Positions 51,081 through 59,402 of a stretch of DNA of 64,000 bases are shown here, one piece after another. The notes beneath the pieces are model-generated. The model saw nothing but the letters and a program-made list of their open reading frames with translations, was not told the DNA's origin and made no database searches. Made by a program: the position numbers and the translations under genes. The stretch is from positions 1-64,000 of the forward strand of contig JAQSDM010000009.1 in the NCBI GenBank assembly GCA_029945945.1, in the 5' to 3' direction. This stretch comes from Algoriphagus sp. (GTDB lineage Bacteria > Bacteroidota > Bacteroidia > Cytophagales > Cyclobacteriaceae). Position 1 is the first letter of the stretch. The number at the start of each line of letters is the position of its first letter.

Positions 51081-52649
51081 TTAGTTAAATCGGATCAAGC
51101 TTTGTACCGGATCATCTACGACCTCATCGTTTTTATAATTGATCAGATCTTCCAATCTACCGGCCGGATTGTAATATCTCCAGGGACCTTCCTTGCGCCC
51201 GTCTTTCATGGCTCCTTCCGAGGCTTTTTTTCCAGTTTCATGGTAGAAAATCCATAACCCGTCGGCTTTCCCTGATTTATAGCTTCCTTCAGATTCTTTA
51301 TTTCCTGAAACGTAATAGGTTATTCGAGTTCCTGAACCATCTTTCAGCGTGCCTTTTTCAAGTGTTTTACTTCCATCATAGGAGTAATAATCCCCCACAT
51401 TCATCAGGCGTCCATTGTCCCATTTTTCTTCCTGAGTCAATTGCTTGTTGTCATAGAATAAGCCCCAGGTACCGTCTTCGAAGCCAAGTTCATAGCTTCC
51501 CACAGACTTAAGCTGGCCACCATCATAATAATAAAACCATTGGCCCACTTCCATTCCAAGGTTGTATTCTCCTTCCGCTACCAGAATTCCAATTTTGTTA
51601 AAGTATTTCCAAAGTCCTGTTTTGAGATCGTTTCGATATTCTCCGATTGAAAAGATTTTCCCGTCAGGGAAAAAATTCTTCCAAAGTCCTGTTTTCATTC
51701 CGGATTGATATTGGCCGGAAACAGAAAGCTCCCCAGAACTGTGATATTCAACGTATTCACCTACCGGTACCCCTAATTCATAAGTTTTTCTTTTCGAAAT
51801 GGCTTTGTTAGGGAAATATTCCTCCCAGGTCCCAATCGCAATTCCATTTTCATATTTCTCGATCCGAGCCAGGCGTTTGTTATCATAGAAATATTTCCAG
51901 ACTCCTATCCGGTTGCCGGATTGATCGTAATATTCTTCTGCTTCAATGGTTTTAGTCCCCGGAAAATACCGTTTCCATTCTCCAACTTTTTGTCCATTTA
52001 TATATTTACCTTCTTCTACGACAATATTTGGATAGGTATATCTTTTAAAGTCCCCTTCCAGTTTTCCATTTTTGTAGACTGCTTCAGTAATGAGAGTTCC
52101 TTCCTGGTCATATTCTAGAAATGGACCTTCCCGTAAATCATTTACATAAAACTCACGGATAGCCAGTTCGCCAAATTCATAATATTGGACCCACTGACCG
52201 GTTTTTTTTCCTTTTTCGTATTGACCTTCCTGGAGAATCTGTTTTGGATCGATGTAGGTAGGTGTACCGGTTTTACCATAGTATTCGATCGATTTGCCTA
52301 CCAATAAACTGTCCTGATAAATCAATTGCTTTTTCAACGCTCCATCCGAGTCAAAAACAGCCATCGTTCCATAAAGCTTTCCATCTTTGTAATCTGCTAC
52401 AATACTTCTCTTCCCATCCGGGAAATAACTGGTCCAAACTCCATCGCGTAAGCCATTTTTAAAGGTTCCCTCAACCAGAAGCGAGTTGTTTTTTGGATTG
52501 TAAAACTTCCAAAGTCCCTCCCTGATTTTGTTGGTTTGAATGCCTGTGGCCATGATGGTTGAATCAGTATTATACTGAGTGACCATTTCTGATTGCTGGG
52601 CAAAAAGTGGCGAACAAAATAAAAGGAGGCCAATGAGGAAGTATTTCAT
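51081..52649 (-). CDS. Secreted MORN-repeat protein (YwqK-like)
   Basis: A 522-residue secreted protein (signal peptide 1-18, ending LFAQ) built almost entirely of ~20 MORN-like repeats with the motif GxWxxYxxxGxL and KxGxW, for example EGLWKFYN, DGVWTSYFPDGK, GTWEEYFPN, KTGLWKNFFPDGK and EGPWRYYNPAGR. MORN repeats form an elongated beta-sheet stack. Bacterial YwqK-type proteins are listed as putative antitoxins but no toxin gene is adjacent. Role probably a surface or periplasmic scaffold; not certain. Confidence 0.8.
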   Translation of the reverse strand: MKYFLIGLLLFCSPLFAQQSEMVTQYNTDSTIMATGIQTNKIREGLWKFYNPKNNSLLVEGTFKNGLRDGVWTSYFPDGKRSIVADYKDGKLYGTMAVFDSDGALKKQLIYQDSLLVGKSIEYYGKTGTPTYIDPKQILQEGQYEKGKKTGQWVQYYEFGELAIREFYVNDLREGPFLEYDQEGTLITEAVYKNGKLEGDFKRYTYPNIVVEEGKYINGQKVGEWKRYFPGTKTIEAEEYYDQSGNRIGVWKYFYDNKRLARIEKYENGIAIGTWEEYFPNKAISKRKTYELGVPVGEYVEYHSSGELSVSGQYQSGMKTGLWKNFFPDGKIFSIGEYRNDLKTGLWKYFNKIGILVAEGEYNLGMEVGQWFYYYDGGQLKSVGSYELGFEDGTWGLFYDNKQLTQEEKWDNGRLMNVGDYYSYDGSKTLEKGTLKDGSGTRITYYVSGNKESEGSYKSGKADGLWIFYHETGKKASEGAMKDGRKEGPWRYYNPAGRLEDLINYKNDEVVDDPVQSLIRFN

Positions 52650-52782
52650 ACGTTCAATATTTCAGATAAACTCAAGGATGAAATGAGTTATACAAAAAGG
52701 GGTGGATTGAGTTGTAACGTGACAATTGAAGTAATTGTACGCATGAACTGAATTCCTGTTTAAAAATAACTTAATTCCTGCT

Positions 52783-53349
52783 TTATCCCATTTTTTGGGT
52801 AAGCGAGTCAACCACTTTTTTTATTTCAGTTGAAAGCAGGCCAACAATCAAATCTTTATCCGAAGGAATTGGAATAGGTTTGAACCATTGAAAAAAGGCT
52901 AAGTCTTTTAGTTGGTTTAAACTCGGGCTGGATGTTGAGTTGGATTCCAGAATTAATTCCGGATAATCCCATGGTGACGAAGTGAGTCCCAATGAAAAGT
53001 TATTTTCTAGAAAGGTTAATGAAGGTTCAGAAAACGTTTTCTTTCCGATCAAAACAAAGAGAAACATCCCGTGCCCAAACCAATTTAATACCCGAATATT
53101 CAAACCTCCGGAAAGATCAAAATCCCTGATCAAGTCTAAAACCTGATATGGAAATCCCAAAAGGTCATTTCCTCTTGATAGCTTTTTCCCTTTTGGCCGA
53201 GGGTGAGTTTTTGAGATTTCCTCCAATGAAACTGAATCTCCCACTGTACCCAGGATTTCCCAAAACTCAGCTTTCAGCCGATTGTGCTTTTGCAGAAACT
53301 CTCTGTCAAGCCAGAAATTAAGATCAAGGTTTTCGGATTTTACACTCAT
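52783..53349 (-). CDS. Uncharacterised protein coupled to a FabH-like synthase
   Basis: A 188-residue product I do not recognise. The start at 53349 is one base after the FabH-like stop codon, so the two are probably translationally coupled. It is rich in L, F, W, S and P, has several LxxW/FxW motifs (NFWLDREF, QWFKPIPIP, NWFGHGMF), no signal peptide and no membrane segment. It could be a partner of the ketoacyl synthase or a lipid-linked protein. Confidence 0.55.
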   Translation of the reverse strand: MSVKSENLDLNFWLDREFLQKHNRLKAEFWEILGTVGDSVSLEEISKTHPRPKGKKLSRGNDLLGFPYQVLDLIRDFDLSGGLNIRVLNWFGHGMFLFVLIGKKTFSEPSLTFLENNFSLGLTSSPWDYPELILESNSTSSPSLNQLKDLAFFQWFKPIPIPSDKDLIVGLLSTEIKKVVDSLTQKMG

Positions 53350-53350
53350 T

Positions 53351-54349
53351 TTACCATCTGAGCAAGGCAGAAGCCCAGGTAAATCCTGATCCAAAAGCAG
53401 CCAGGCAGATCATATTACCTTCCTTGATTCGTCCTTGTTCCCAGGCCTGACTCAACGCAATAGGAATGGTGCCGGCTGTTGTATTTCCTAAATGCATGAT
53501 GTTATTAAAGACTTTTTCATCGGGAAACTGAAGCTTTTGCTGAATGTATTGACTGATTCTCAGATTTGCCTGATGAGGAACAAGCAAGTCGATATCATTT
53601 TTATTCAGGTTGTTTGCAGCCAAAGCTTCGTTAATTACTTCCATGAATCGGACTACGGCATGTTTGAATACAGTGTTTCCATTCATTTTGAGTTGAAAAC
53701 TTCCTGATTCGATCAATTCAGGAGAAAGTCTTATTTCACGGCTGCTTCCCGGATCTTTGCAATACAGTTCCTCGGCGTATTCACCCTGAGCATGGAGATG
53801 CGTGGAAAGAATTCCCGGCTGATCTGAATCAACAGCGCCAACAATGGCAGCTCCTGCACCGTCTGCAAAAATTACTGAACTGGATCGGCCCTCATCGCTT
53901 TTGTCCAAAGCTGACGACTGAATCTCAGCGCCAACGACCAGGATTTTTTTATACATCCCCGTTTTGATGAACTGGTCTGCGATCGAAAGTCCATAAATAA
54001 ATCCTGAACATGCATTTCGAATGTCAAGTGCACCAATAGTCCCCATACCCAACTCTCTTTGAAGGAGGACACCATTTCCCGGAATAAAATAATCCGGTGT
54101 GACAGTGGCAAAAATGATGAAATCGATCTCCTTAGCATTCACTCCGGCTCTTTCGAGCGCCATTTCAGTGGCCTTTTTGGACATGCTTGTGACTGTATCA
54201 ACTCCTGGCGTAAACCATCTTCTCTCCTGAATTCCGGTTCTTTCCACGATCCATTCATTCGTGGTATTCATCATTTCGGTGAGTTCCTGGTTGGTCACGA
54301 TTCGCTCAGGCACATAATGTCCCACACCAAGGATTCGGGATTTTTTCAT
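53351..54349 (-). CDS. Beta-ketoacyl-ACP synthase III family protein (FabH-like)
   Basis: A 332-residue thiolase-fold condensing enzyme. The triad is complete: Cys114 (NACSGF), His259 (PHQAN) and Asn289 (LGNTTAGTIP). GHYVPERIVTN and TSNEW-like TTNEWIVERTGIQERR are FabH N-terminal hallmarks. It would condense acyl-CoA with malonyl-ACP. plsX, fabD and other fatty-acid genes are absent, and an unknown gene follows immediately, so this may be a specialised rather than the housekeeping FabH. Confidence 0.87.
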   Translation of the reverse strand: MKKSRILGVGHYVPERIVTNQELTEMMNTTNEWIVERTGIQERRWFTPGVDTVTSMSKKATEMALERAGVNAKEIDFIIFATVTPDYFIPGNGVLLQRELGMGTIGALDIRNACSGFIYGLSIADQFIKTGMYKKILVVGAEIQSSALDKSDEGRSSSVIFADGAGAAIVGAVDSDQPGILSTHLHAQGEYAEELYCKDPGSSREIRLSPELIESGSFQLKMNGNTVFKHAVVRFMEVINEALAANNLNKNDIDLLVPHQANLRISQYIQQKLQFPDEKVFNNIMHLGNTTAGTIPIALSQAWEQGRIKEGNMICLAAFGSGFTWASALLRW

Positions 54350-54434
54350 CTTATTTTGGGTCTATTCTGCAAAAGGAAATTAATATCGAAAGATATCACA
54401 CTAAAACTAAGGGTGAATTTGAAAATCAACGGGT

Positions 54435-55133
54435 TTATCCAAAGAGGGTATAATTACCATGCTGATCAGCAGGGGAAGTTTTACGGATAATGCTTGGGAC
54501 GTCGTTTTGGACTGAATTTACTGAAGGTGAAACGGTATAACTCAACATCTGTTCTGATGGGTAAGGCTTAAGCATTGCCAAAAGCTCTGATTCAGAGGTG
54601 TAATTATCCAACCATTTTTTCTCCATTTCCCGATTTAATATCACAGGCATCCGGTCATGAATCTCTGATACAACTTCATTTGAACTGGTAGTCAAAATCA
54701 AAAAAGTATGTTGAATCTCTCCGTTTACGGTTTCGTATTCTTCCCAGATTCCTGCAAAAGCAAATAGCTCATCCTCTCTCAAAGTGAAACGATAGGGGAT
54801 TTTTGTTTTTTTACCGAGCTTTTTCCATTCGTAAAAACCATCAGCCGGAATCAGGCACCGTCTTTTTTCAAAAGAACTTTTGAAAGAGATTTTTTCATTG
54901 ACTGATTCAGCTTTTGCATTGATCAGTTTTTGGGCCACAGGTTTATTTTGTCCGAAATCCGGGGTAATTCCCCAGTAGAAAAAGGAGAAACCTTTTGGGC
55001 TTTGGGAAGTAATTACTGGTACTAATTGCGTAGGGGCGATATTATACCGAGGCTTGAAATCCGGCAACATTTCTGCCTGAAATCGCTCTTCCAGTTCAAT
55101 TTTACTTTTGCTCAGGGAATATCGTCCGCACAT
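54435..55133 (-). CDS. yedK: SOS-response-associated peptidase (HMCES/YedK)
   Basis: A 232-residue YedK/HMCES protein, which forms a thiazolidine crosslink with abasic sites in single-stranded DNA through its N-terminal Cys2 (MCGRYS). Partner residues are present: Asn72 (INAKAES), Glu102 (FYEWK) and His159 (HDRMPVIL). The protease role on its own propeptide is secondary. It is transcribed alone; no recA or lexA is close, and no LexA box was identified. Confidence 0.9.
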   Translation of the reverse strand: MCGRYSLSKSKIELEERFQAEMLPDFKPRYNIAPTQLVPVITSQSPKGFSFFYWGITPDFGQNKPVAQKLINAKAESVNEKISFKSSFEKRRCLIPADGFYEWKKLGKKTKIPYRFTLREDELFAFAGIWEEYETVNGEIQHTFLILTTSSNEVVSEIHDRMPVILNREMEKKWLDNYTSESELLAMLKPYPSEQMLSYTVSPSVNSVQNDVPSIIRKTSPADQHGNYTLFG

Positions 55134-55164
55134 TTTTGGGAAGGTTTGAGAATCAGGAGGGAAG

Positions 55165-56124
55165 TTAGAAAACCGCTGTTATAAATTCAACCGCTCGCTG
55201 TTCGGAATAGGTTTGATTTTTAGAATTATCTGAGCTGAATCCCACGTGCCCCCCATGTTTTGGGAATTCAAAACTTACCCAATCCAAGGATTTTGCAAGT
55301 TTTACCGGAAAGCATCTATCGCTTAAGAAGGGATCGTTTTGTGCATTCAGGATTAGCGTCGGCACTTTTATCTTATCGAGAAAATAGAGGGAACTGTTGA
55401 CTTCATAATATTCTTCAGCGTCTGCAAATCCATGAAGGGGACCTGTAAAATGATTGTCAAAATCTGTCAAGGTTTTAACATTTCGAAGGACACCGATCGG
55501 GATCTGATCCGGATGGTCCATTGATTTGCGAACTACTTTCTCTTTCAGGGTTTTTAGAAACCGCTTTGAATAGAGGATATTTTCACCTTCAGAAATTTTT
55601 GCGCAGCTGCTGGCAAGATGTAACGGAACAGAAATAGCCACCCCTTTCCGGATTTTCGGAATCGAGCCGCCATTTTCTCCCAGATATTTCAAAACCAAAT
55701 TTCCACCCAGACTAAATCCAACCAGAAAAATTTCTTTGTAATCTTTTTCAGCATGTTTCACGACCTGATCCAGATCATAGGTAGCTCCGGAATGATAGAA
55801 AATTGCTTTTTTATTGAGCTCGTCTCCGCAACCCCGGAAGGTCCAGTTGAGAACATCAAATTCATTCTGGAGAAATATTTTCGCCATTCCCAACATGTAA
55901 GGCCGAGTACTGTTTCCTTCCAAACCATGACTGATAATCACCAGTTTAGATTTTCCGGACTTGTACCAATCCAGATCCAGGAAATCTCCGTCAATGGTGT
56001 CTATTCGTTCTCGGGTAGGATTTACCAGTTCGACTTTGCGAAAAATAGCCGGATAAATAGTTTCCAGATGCCCGTTGAAGAGCCACCTGGGACGAATGTA
56101 AGAGCTGTGTTGGAGTAGCGGCAT
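55165..56124 (-). CDS. YheT-family alpha/beta hydrolase
   Basis: A 319-residue alpha/beta hydrolase of the YheT/ABHD1-3 group. The N-terminal motif PRWLFNGHLETIYPA (about 12-26) and ISHGLEG (65-71) fit the family. Nucleophile Ser is in LVGFSLGGNLVLKY (about 133-146), with GGHVGF near the C-terminus supplying His. Activity is unknown; eukaryotic relatives act on lipids. It is 31 bp upstream of yedK on the same strand and is divergent from pdhC. Confidence 0.83.
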   Translation of the reverse strand: MPLLQHSSYIRPRWLFNGHLETIYPAIFRKVELVNPTRERIDTIDGDFLDLDWYKSGKSKLVIISHGLEGNSTRPYMLGMAKIFLQNEFDVLNWTFRGCGDELNKKAIFYHSGATYDLDQVVKHAEKDYKEIFLVGFSLGGNLVLKYLGENGGSIPKIRKGVAISVPLHLASSCAKISEGENILYSKRFLKTLKEKVVRKSMDHPDQIPIGVLRNVKTLTDFDNHFTGPLHGFADAEEYYEVNSSLYFLDKIKVPTLILNAQNDPFLSDRCFPVKLAKSLDWVSFEFPKHGGHVGFSSDNSKNQTYSEQRAVEFITAVF

Positions 56125-56177
56125 GTCAGAAGAAAGAGACAGGATGGCTGAAATGCGTCGGGAAATTAAGTTTTATA

Positions 56178-56209
56178 TTTGAATAAAGAGTTTATAAAAA
56201 CTATTTTTG
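56178..56209 (+). promoter_or_regulatory. pdhC promoter with -33 and -7 boxes
   Basis: TTTG at 56178-56181 is followed 20 bases later by TATTTTTG at 56202-56209, a good match to the Bacteroidota TTTG-N(19-20)-TAnnTTTG promoter. The first TTTG is itself the end of another box, TATATTTG (56174-56181). The start site would be near 56215, giving a ~29-base leader to the ATG at 56244. Confidence 0.6.
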
Positions 56210-56243
56210 GACACTTTAAAAACGAATAAGAGAGCAATAACTC

Positions 56244-57917
56244 ATGGCCGAAATTATTAGAATGCCTAAAATGAGCGACACTATGGAGGAAGGTGTGATC
56301 GCTGCATGGTTGAAAAAAGTTGGGGATACTGTAAAACCAGGCGACATCCTGGCTGAAGTGGAGACTGACAAAGCTACCATGGAGCTTGAATCCTACGAAG
56401 AGGGTGTCCTGTTATATATTGGAGTGAAGGAAAAAGATTCAGTTCCTGTGAATGGAATAATTGCCATCATAGGTGAAAAGGGTGAGGCATATGAGCAGCT
56501 ACTCAATGAGTCTGCTACACCAGCTCCTGCGAAAAAGGAAGAAGTTGCACCAGCAGCGGAAACAACTCCTGCAGCTCCTCCGGCTAAGTCGGAAGCTCCT
56601 GCTACTGTAAAATCAGAAGCTCCTGAAGAGAAAATAGATGTTTCCAACATCAATGCTACTGTAATCACGATGCCAAAAATGTCTGATACCATGCAAGAGG
56701 GTACAATCTCTGCCTGGCTGAAGAAAGTTGGAGATGTGGTGAAATCAGGTGAGATCATTGCCGAAGTAGAAACCGATAAGGCGACAATGGAACTTGAATC
56801 GTATGAAGACGGAACGTTGCTTTATATCGGAGTTCAGGCTGGAGAAAGTGTCGCTGTAGATGGAGTAATCGCTGTGATCGGAGAAAAAGGAGCTGATTTT
56901 GAAAAACTTTTAAAAGTTCAATCTTCAGCACCAACACCAGCTCCGGCTGAAATTAAAACTGAGTCGCCAGCTGCACCTGTGAAAGCCGAGACGACTGTAG
57001 CAGTAGCGGCACCAGCTAGTGCTCCTGTTGTTTCTCCCGGATCAGAAGGAGATCGTGTGAAAGCCTCTCCATTGGCAAAAAAGATTGCCGAAGACAAAGG
57101 ATTTGACATTCGACAGATCAGTGGTTCCGGTGAAGGTGGAAGAATTGTAAAGCGTGATATTGAGAATTTCGTGCCTGCTGCTGCTCCCGTTGCTGCTGCT
57201 GCAACACCAATAGTTTCCGGACCTGTTCTTGGACAGGAGAGCTTCAGAGAAGAAAAAGTTTCTCAAATGAGGAAAGTCATCGCGAAGAGATTGGCAGAAA
57301 GCAAATTCGGGGCTCCGCACTTCTACCTGACCATGGAAATCAACATGGACAAGGCGATCGAAGCCAGAAAGAGCATGAACGAGATCTCTCCTGTGAAAAT
57401 CTCTTTTAATGATTTTGTGATCAAAGCCTGTGCATCAGCTTTGCGTCAGCATCCAAAAGTAAATTCAAGCTGGTTGGGCGACAAAATACGCTACAACGAC
57501 CATATTCATATCGGGATGGCAGTCGCCGTCGAAGAAGGACTTTTAGTACCGGTTATCAGATTTGCAGACAGCCTTTCGCTTTCCCAAATTTCTACCCAAG
57601 CGAAAACTCTTGGAGGAAAAGCAAAAAATAAAGAACTGCAGCCTAAAGATTGGGAAGGAAATACGTTCACGATCTCCAATCTGGGAATGTTTGGAATCGA
57701 TGAATTCACAGCGATTATCAATCCGCCTGACGCTTGTATCCTTGCAGTTGGCGGTATTAAAGAAACTGTGATCGTGAAAGATGGTCAGATGAAAATCGGA
57801 AACCTGATGAAAGTTACTTTGTCCTGCGATCACCGTGTCGTAGACGGAGCAGTTGGATCTGCTTTCTTACTTACCTTGAAAGGTTTGCTCGAAGATCCGG
57901 TCAGAATCTTGATTTAG
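56244..57917 (+). CDS. pdhC: Pyruvate dehydrogenase complex E2 (dihydrolipoamide acetyltransferase)
   Basis: A 557-residue E2 with two N-terminal lipoyl domains; the lipoylated lysines are Lys43 and Lys179 in identical ETDKATMELESYE motifs. A/P/K-rich linkers separate the domains, then a peripheral subunit-binding domain (KASPLAKKIAEDKGFDIRQI, 273-292) and the catalytic domain ending with DHRVVDG (His530, Asp534). Two lipoyl domains and length fit the pyruvate, not oxoglutarate, complex. E1 and E3 genes are not adjacent. A strong terminator lies after it. Confidence 0.92.
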   Translation: MAEIIRMPKMSDTMEEGVIAAWLKKVGDTVKPGDILAEVETDKATMELESYEEGVLLYIGVKEKDSVPVNGIIAIIGEKGEAYEQLLNESATPAPAKKEEVAPAAETTPAAPPAKSEAPATVKSEAPEEKIDVSNINATVITMPKMSDTMQEGTISAWLKKVGDVVKSGEIIAEVETDKATMELESYEDGTLLYIGVQAGESVAVDGVIAVIGEKGADFEKLLKVQSSAPTPAPAEIKTESPAAPVKAETTVAVAAPASAPVVSPGSEGDRVKASPLAKKIAEDKGFDIRQISGSGEGGRIVKRDIENFVPAAAPVAAAATPIVSGPVLGQESFREEKVSQMRKVIAKRLAESKFGAPHFYLTMEINMDKAIEARKSMNEISPVKISFNDFVIKACASALRQHPKVNSSWLGDKIRYNDHIHIGMAVAVEEGLLVPVIRFADSLSLSQISTQAKTLGGKAKNKELQPKDWEGNTFTISNLGMFGIDEFTAIINPPDACILAVGGIKETVIVKDGQMKIGNLMKVTLSCDHRVVDGAVGSAFLLTLKGLLEDPVRILI

Positions 57918-57934
57918 GAAATAGAATTTCTGCC

Positions 57935-57960
57935 AAAAAGTCCTGATTTCAGGACTTTTT
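57935..57960 (+). terminator. Rho-independent terminator after pdhC
   Basis: Stem AAAAAGTCCTG / CAGGACTTTTT with loop ATTT, 18 bases after the pdhC stop. Confidence 0.85.
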
Positions 57961-58093
57961 GCTTTTTGTATGGTTATTGGAGAAAGGGTTATTCAGTTAC
58001 TGGGAATTAGGAAAAAGTAACATCAGCCTATTTTGAGAAACCAACTTGTTGAACCCAATAACTTTAAAACTAATAACCCATAACTTTTACAGA

Positions 58094-58636
58094 ATGGAAA
58101 AAATTAAATCAACCACCGTCGTTGCAATTCGCCACAACGGGGAAGTAGTAATAGGAGCCGACGGTCAGGCCACTTTAGGAAATACTGTTGCCAAGAGTAC
58201 AGTAAAGAAAATCCGTGTTCTGCAAGGTGGAAAAATCGTGACAGGATTCGCAGGATCTACGGCCGATGCCTTTACCCTTTTAGAAAAGTTTGAAGAAAAG
58301 CTTGGAGCTTTCGGAAATAATATGAAAAGAGCTGCCGTTGAGCTGGCGAAAGACTGGAGAACTGACAGGATGCTCAGCAAGCTGGAGGCTATGATGATCG
58401 TTGCAGACAAAGACGATATTTTGATCATTTCCGGAAACGGGGATGTAATCGATCCGGACATGGAGATTGCAACCATCGGTTCGGGAAGCATGTATGCTCA
58501 ATCTGCCGCGCGAGCCATGAAGAAATTTGCTCCGCATCTCACAGCTGAGGAAATGGTGAGGGAAAGCCTTCATATCGCAGCTGATGTCTGTATTTATACC
58601 AATCACAACCTGGTAATCGAAAAAGTAACCAGCTAA
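58094..58636 (+). CDS. hslV: ATP-dependent protease proteolytic subunit HslV
   Basis: A 180-residue proteasome-like peptidase; HslU ATPase feeds it substrates. The ATG at 58094 is chosen over one at 58046 because the mature N-terminus would then be Thr7 in [12 protein letters not shown], removing a short propeptide as in Bacteroidota Hsl[11 protein letters not shown] and [25 protein letters not shown] IRVLQGG and [10 protein letters not shown] blocks are typical. hslU is not in the window, whereas in many bacteria it follows hslV. Confidence 0.9.
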   Translation: MEKIKSTTVVAIRHNGEVVIGADGQATLGNTVAKSTVKKIRVLQGGKIVTGFAGSTADAFTLLEKFEEKLGAFGNNMKRAAVELAKDWRTDRMLSKLEAMMIVADKDDILIISGNGDVIDPDMEIATIGSGSMYAQSAARAMKKFAPHLTAEEMVRESLHIAADVCIYTNHNLVIEKVTS

Positions 58637-58644
58637 AAAATCTG

Positions 58645-58671
58645 ACCGGATCGAAAGACTCCGGTTTTTTT
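58645..58671 (+). terminator. Rho-independent terminator after hslV
   Basis: Stem ACCGGA / TCCGGT with a nine-base loop followed by seven T, nine bases past the hslV stop. Confidence 0.7.
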
Positions 58672-58733
58672 ATGTCTTTTCTAAACTTGAAGTCTGCTTT
58701 GGGTGTTAACGAGTTAGAATTTTAGCAAAACCT

Positions 58734-59399
58734 ATGGAAACTGCATCAGCTAAGAAAACAACAAAAAAAGATCACAGAAAAGTTATTCTGGAAGGATATA
58801 AAAATTATGTGCTTGAGCATGGCTCAGCACCCAAGTCTGTTTTCAAATTCGCGAAGGATTTGAAGATGAAAGAGGAAGAGTTTTACACATATTTCACTTC
58901 TTTCGAATCTATTAAATCGGCGATTTGGGTGGAGATTTTTGACGAAACTATCCGACAGGTTGAGTCTCAGGAAATTTTCAGAGAATACAGTGCAAGGGAG
59001 AAATTCCTAAGTTTCCTTTTCACCTGGATTGAGGAATTGAAGAAAAACAGGTCTTATCTCCTGAGTCTCTATGAAAGTAAGTCACAGACTTTGATGAATT
59101 TGCCAAAAGAGGCTGCAGAGTTCAAGGATAAATTCAAGGATTTTGCAAATGAAATCATCCTCGAAGGAAAAGAAACTGAGGAAATCGCCAGCAGACCAAT
59201 TATAAGTGATCGATACGATGAAGCACTTTGGTTTCAGACTTGGTTTGTGTTCCGCTATTGGTTGGATGACAGATCTCCAAGATTTGAAAAAACTGACGCT
59301 GCGATTGAAAAATCTGTGAATCTTGCTTTTGACCTCATGGGAAAAAGTGCATTGGATTCATTCCTTGACTTTGCCAAGTTCCTTTACCAATCCAAATAA
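58734..59399 (+). CDS. TetR-like protein paired with an ABC1 kinase
   Basis: A 221-residue TetR-like protein. The N-terminal HTH region (about residues 15-60, SVFKFAKDLKMKEEEFYTYFTSFESIKSAIW) and an all-helical C-terminal ligand/dimer domain are visible. The N-terminal lysine-rich tail is unusual. It stops three bases before the ABC1 kinase start, so the pair is an operon. It could be a transcription factor of its own operon or a partner that has lost DNA binding. The family is named by pattern only. Confidence 0.7.
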   Translation: METASAKKTTKKDHRKVILEGYKNYVLEHGSAPKSVFKFAKDLKMKEEEFYTYFTSFESIKSAIWVEIFDETIRQVESQEIFREYSAREKFLSFLFTWIEELKKNRSYLLSLYESKSQTLMNLPKEAAEFKDKFKDFANEIILEGKETEEIASRPIISDRYDEALWFQTWFVFRYWLDDRSPRFEKTDAAIEKSVNLAFDLMGKSALDSFLDFAKFLYQSK

Positions 59400-59402
59400 A
59401 TC

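Noticed and set aside
51081..52649. Toxin-antitoxin reading of the MORN/YwqK protein
   Set aside because: It is secreted, 522 residues long and has no adjacent toxin gene, so an antitoxin role is unsupported here.
56393..56758. Low-complexity open frame antisense to pdhC
   Set aside because: Produced by the Ala/Pro/Lys-rich linkers of E2; a typical shadow frame.
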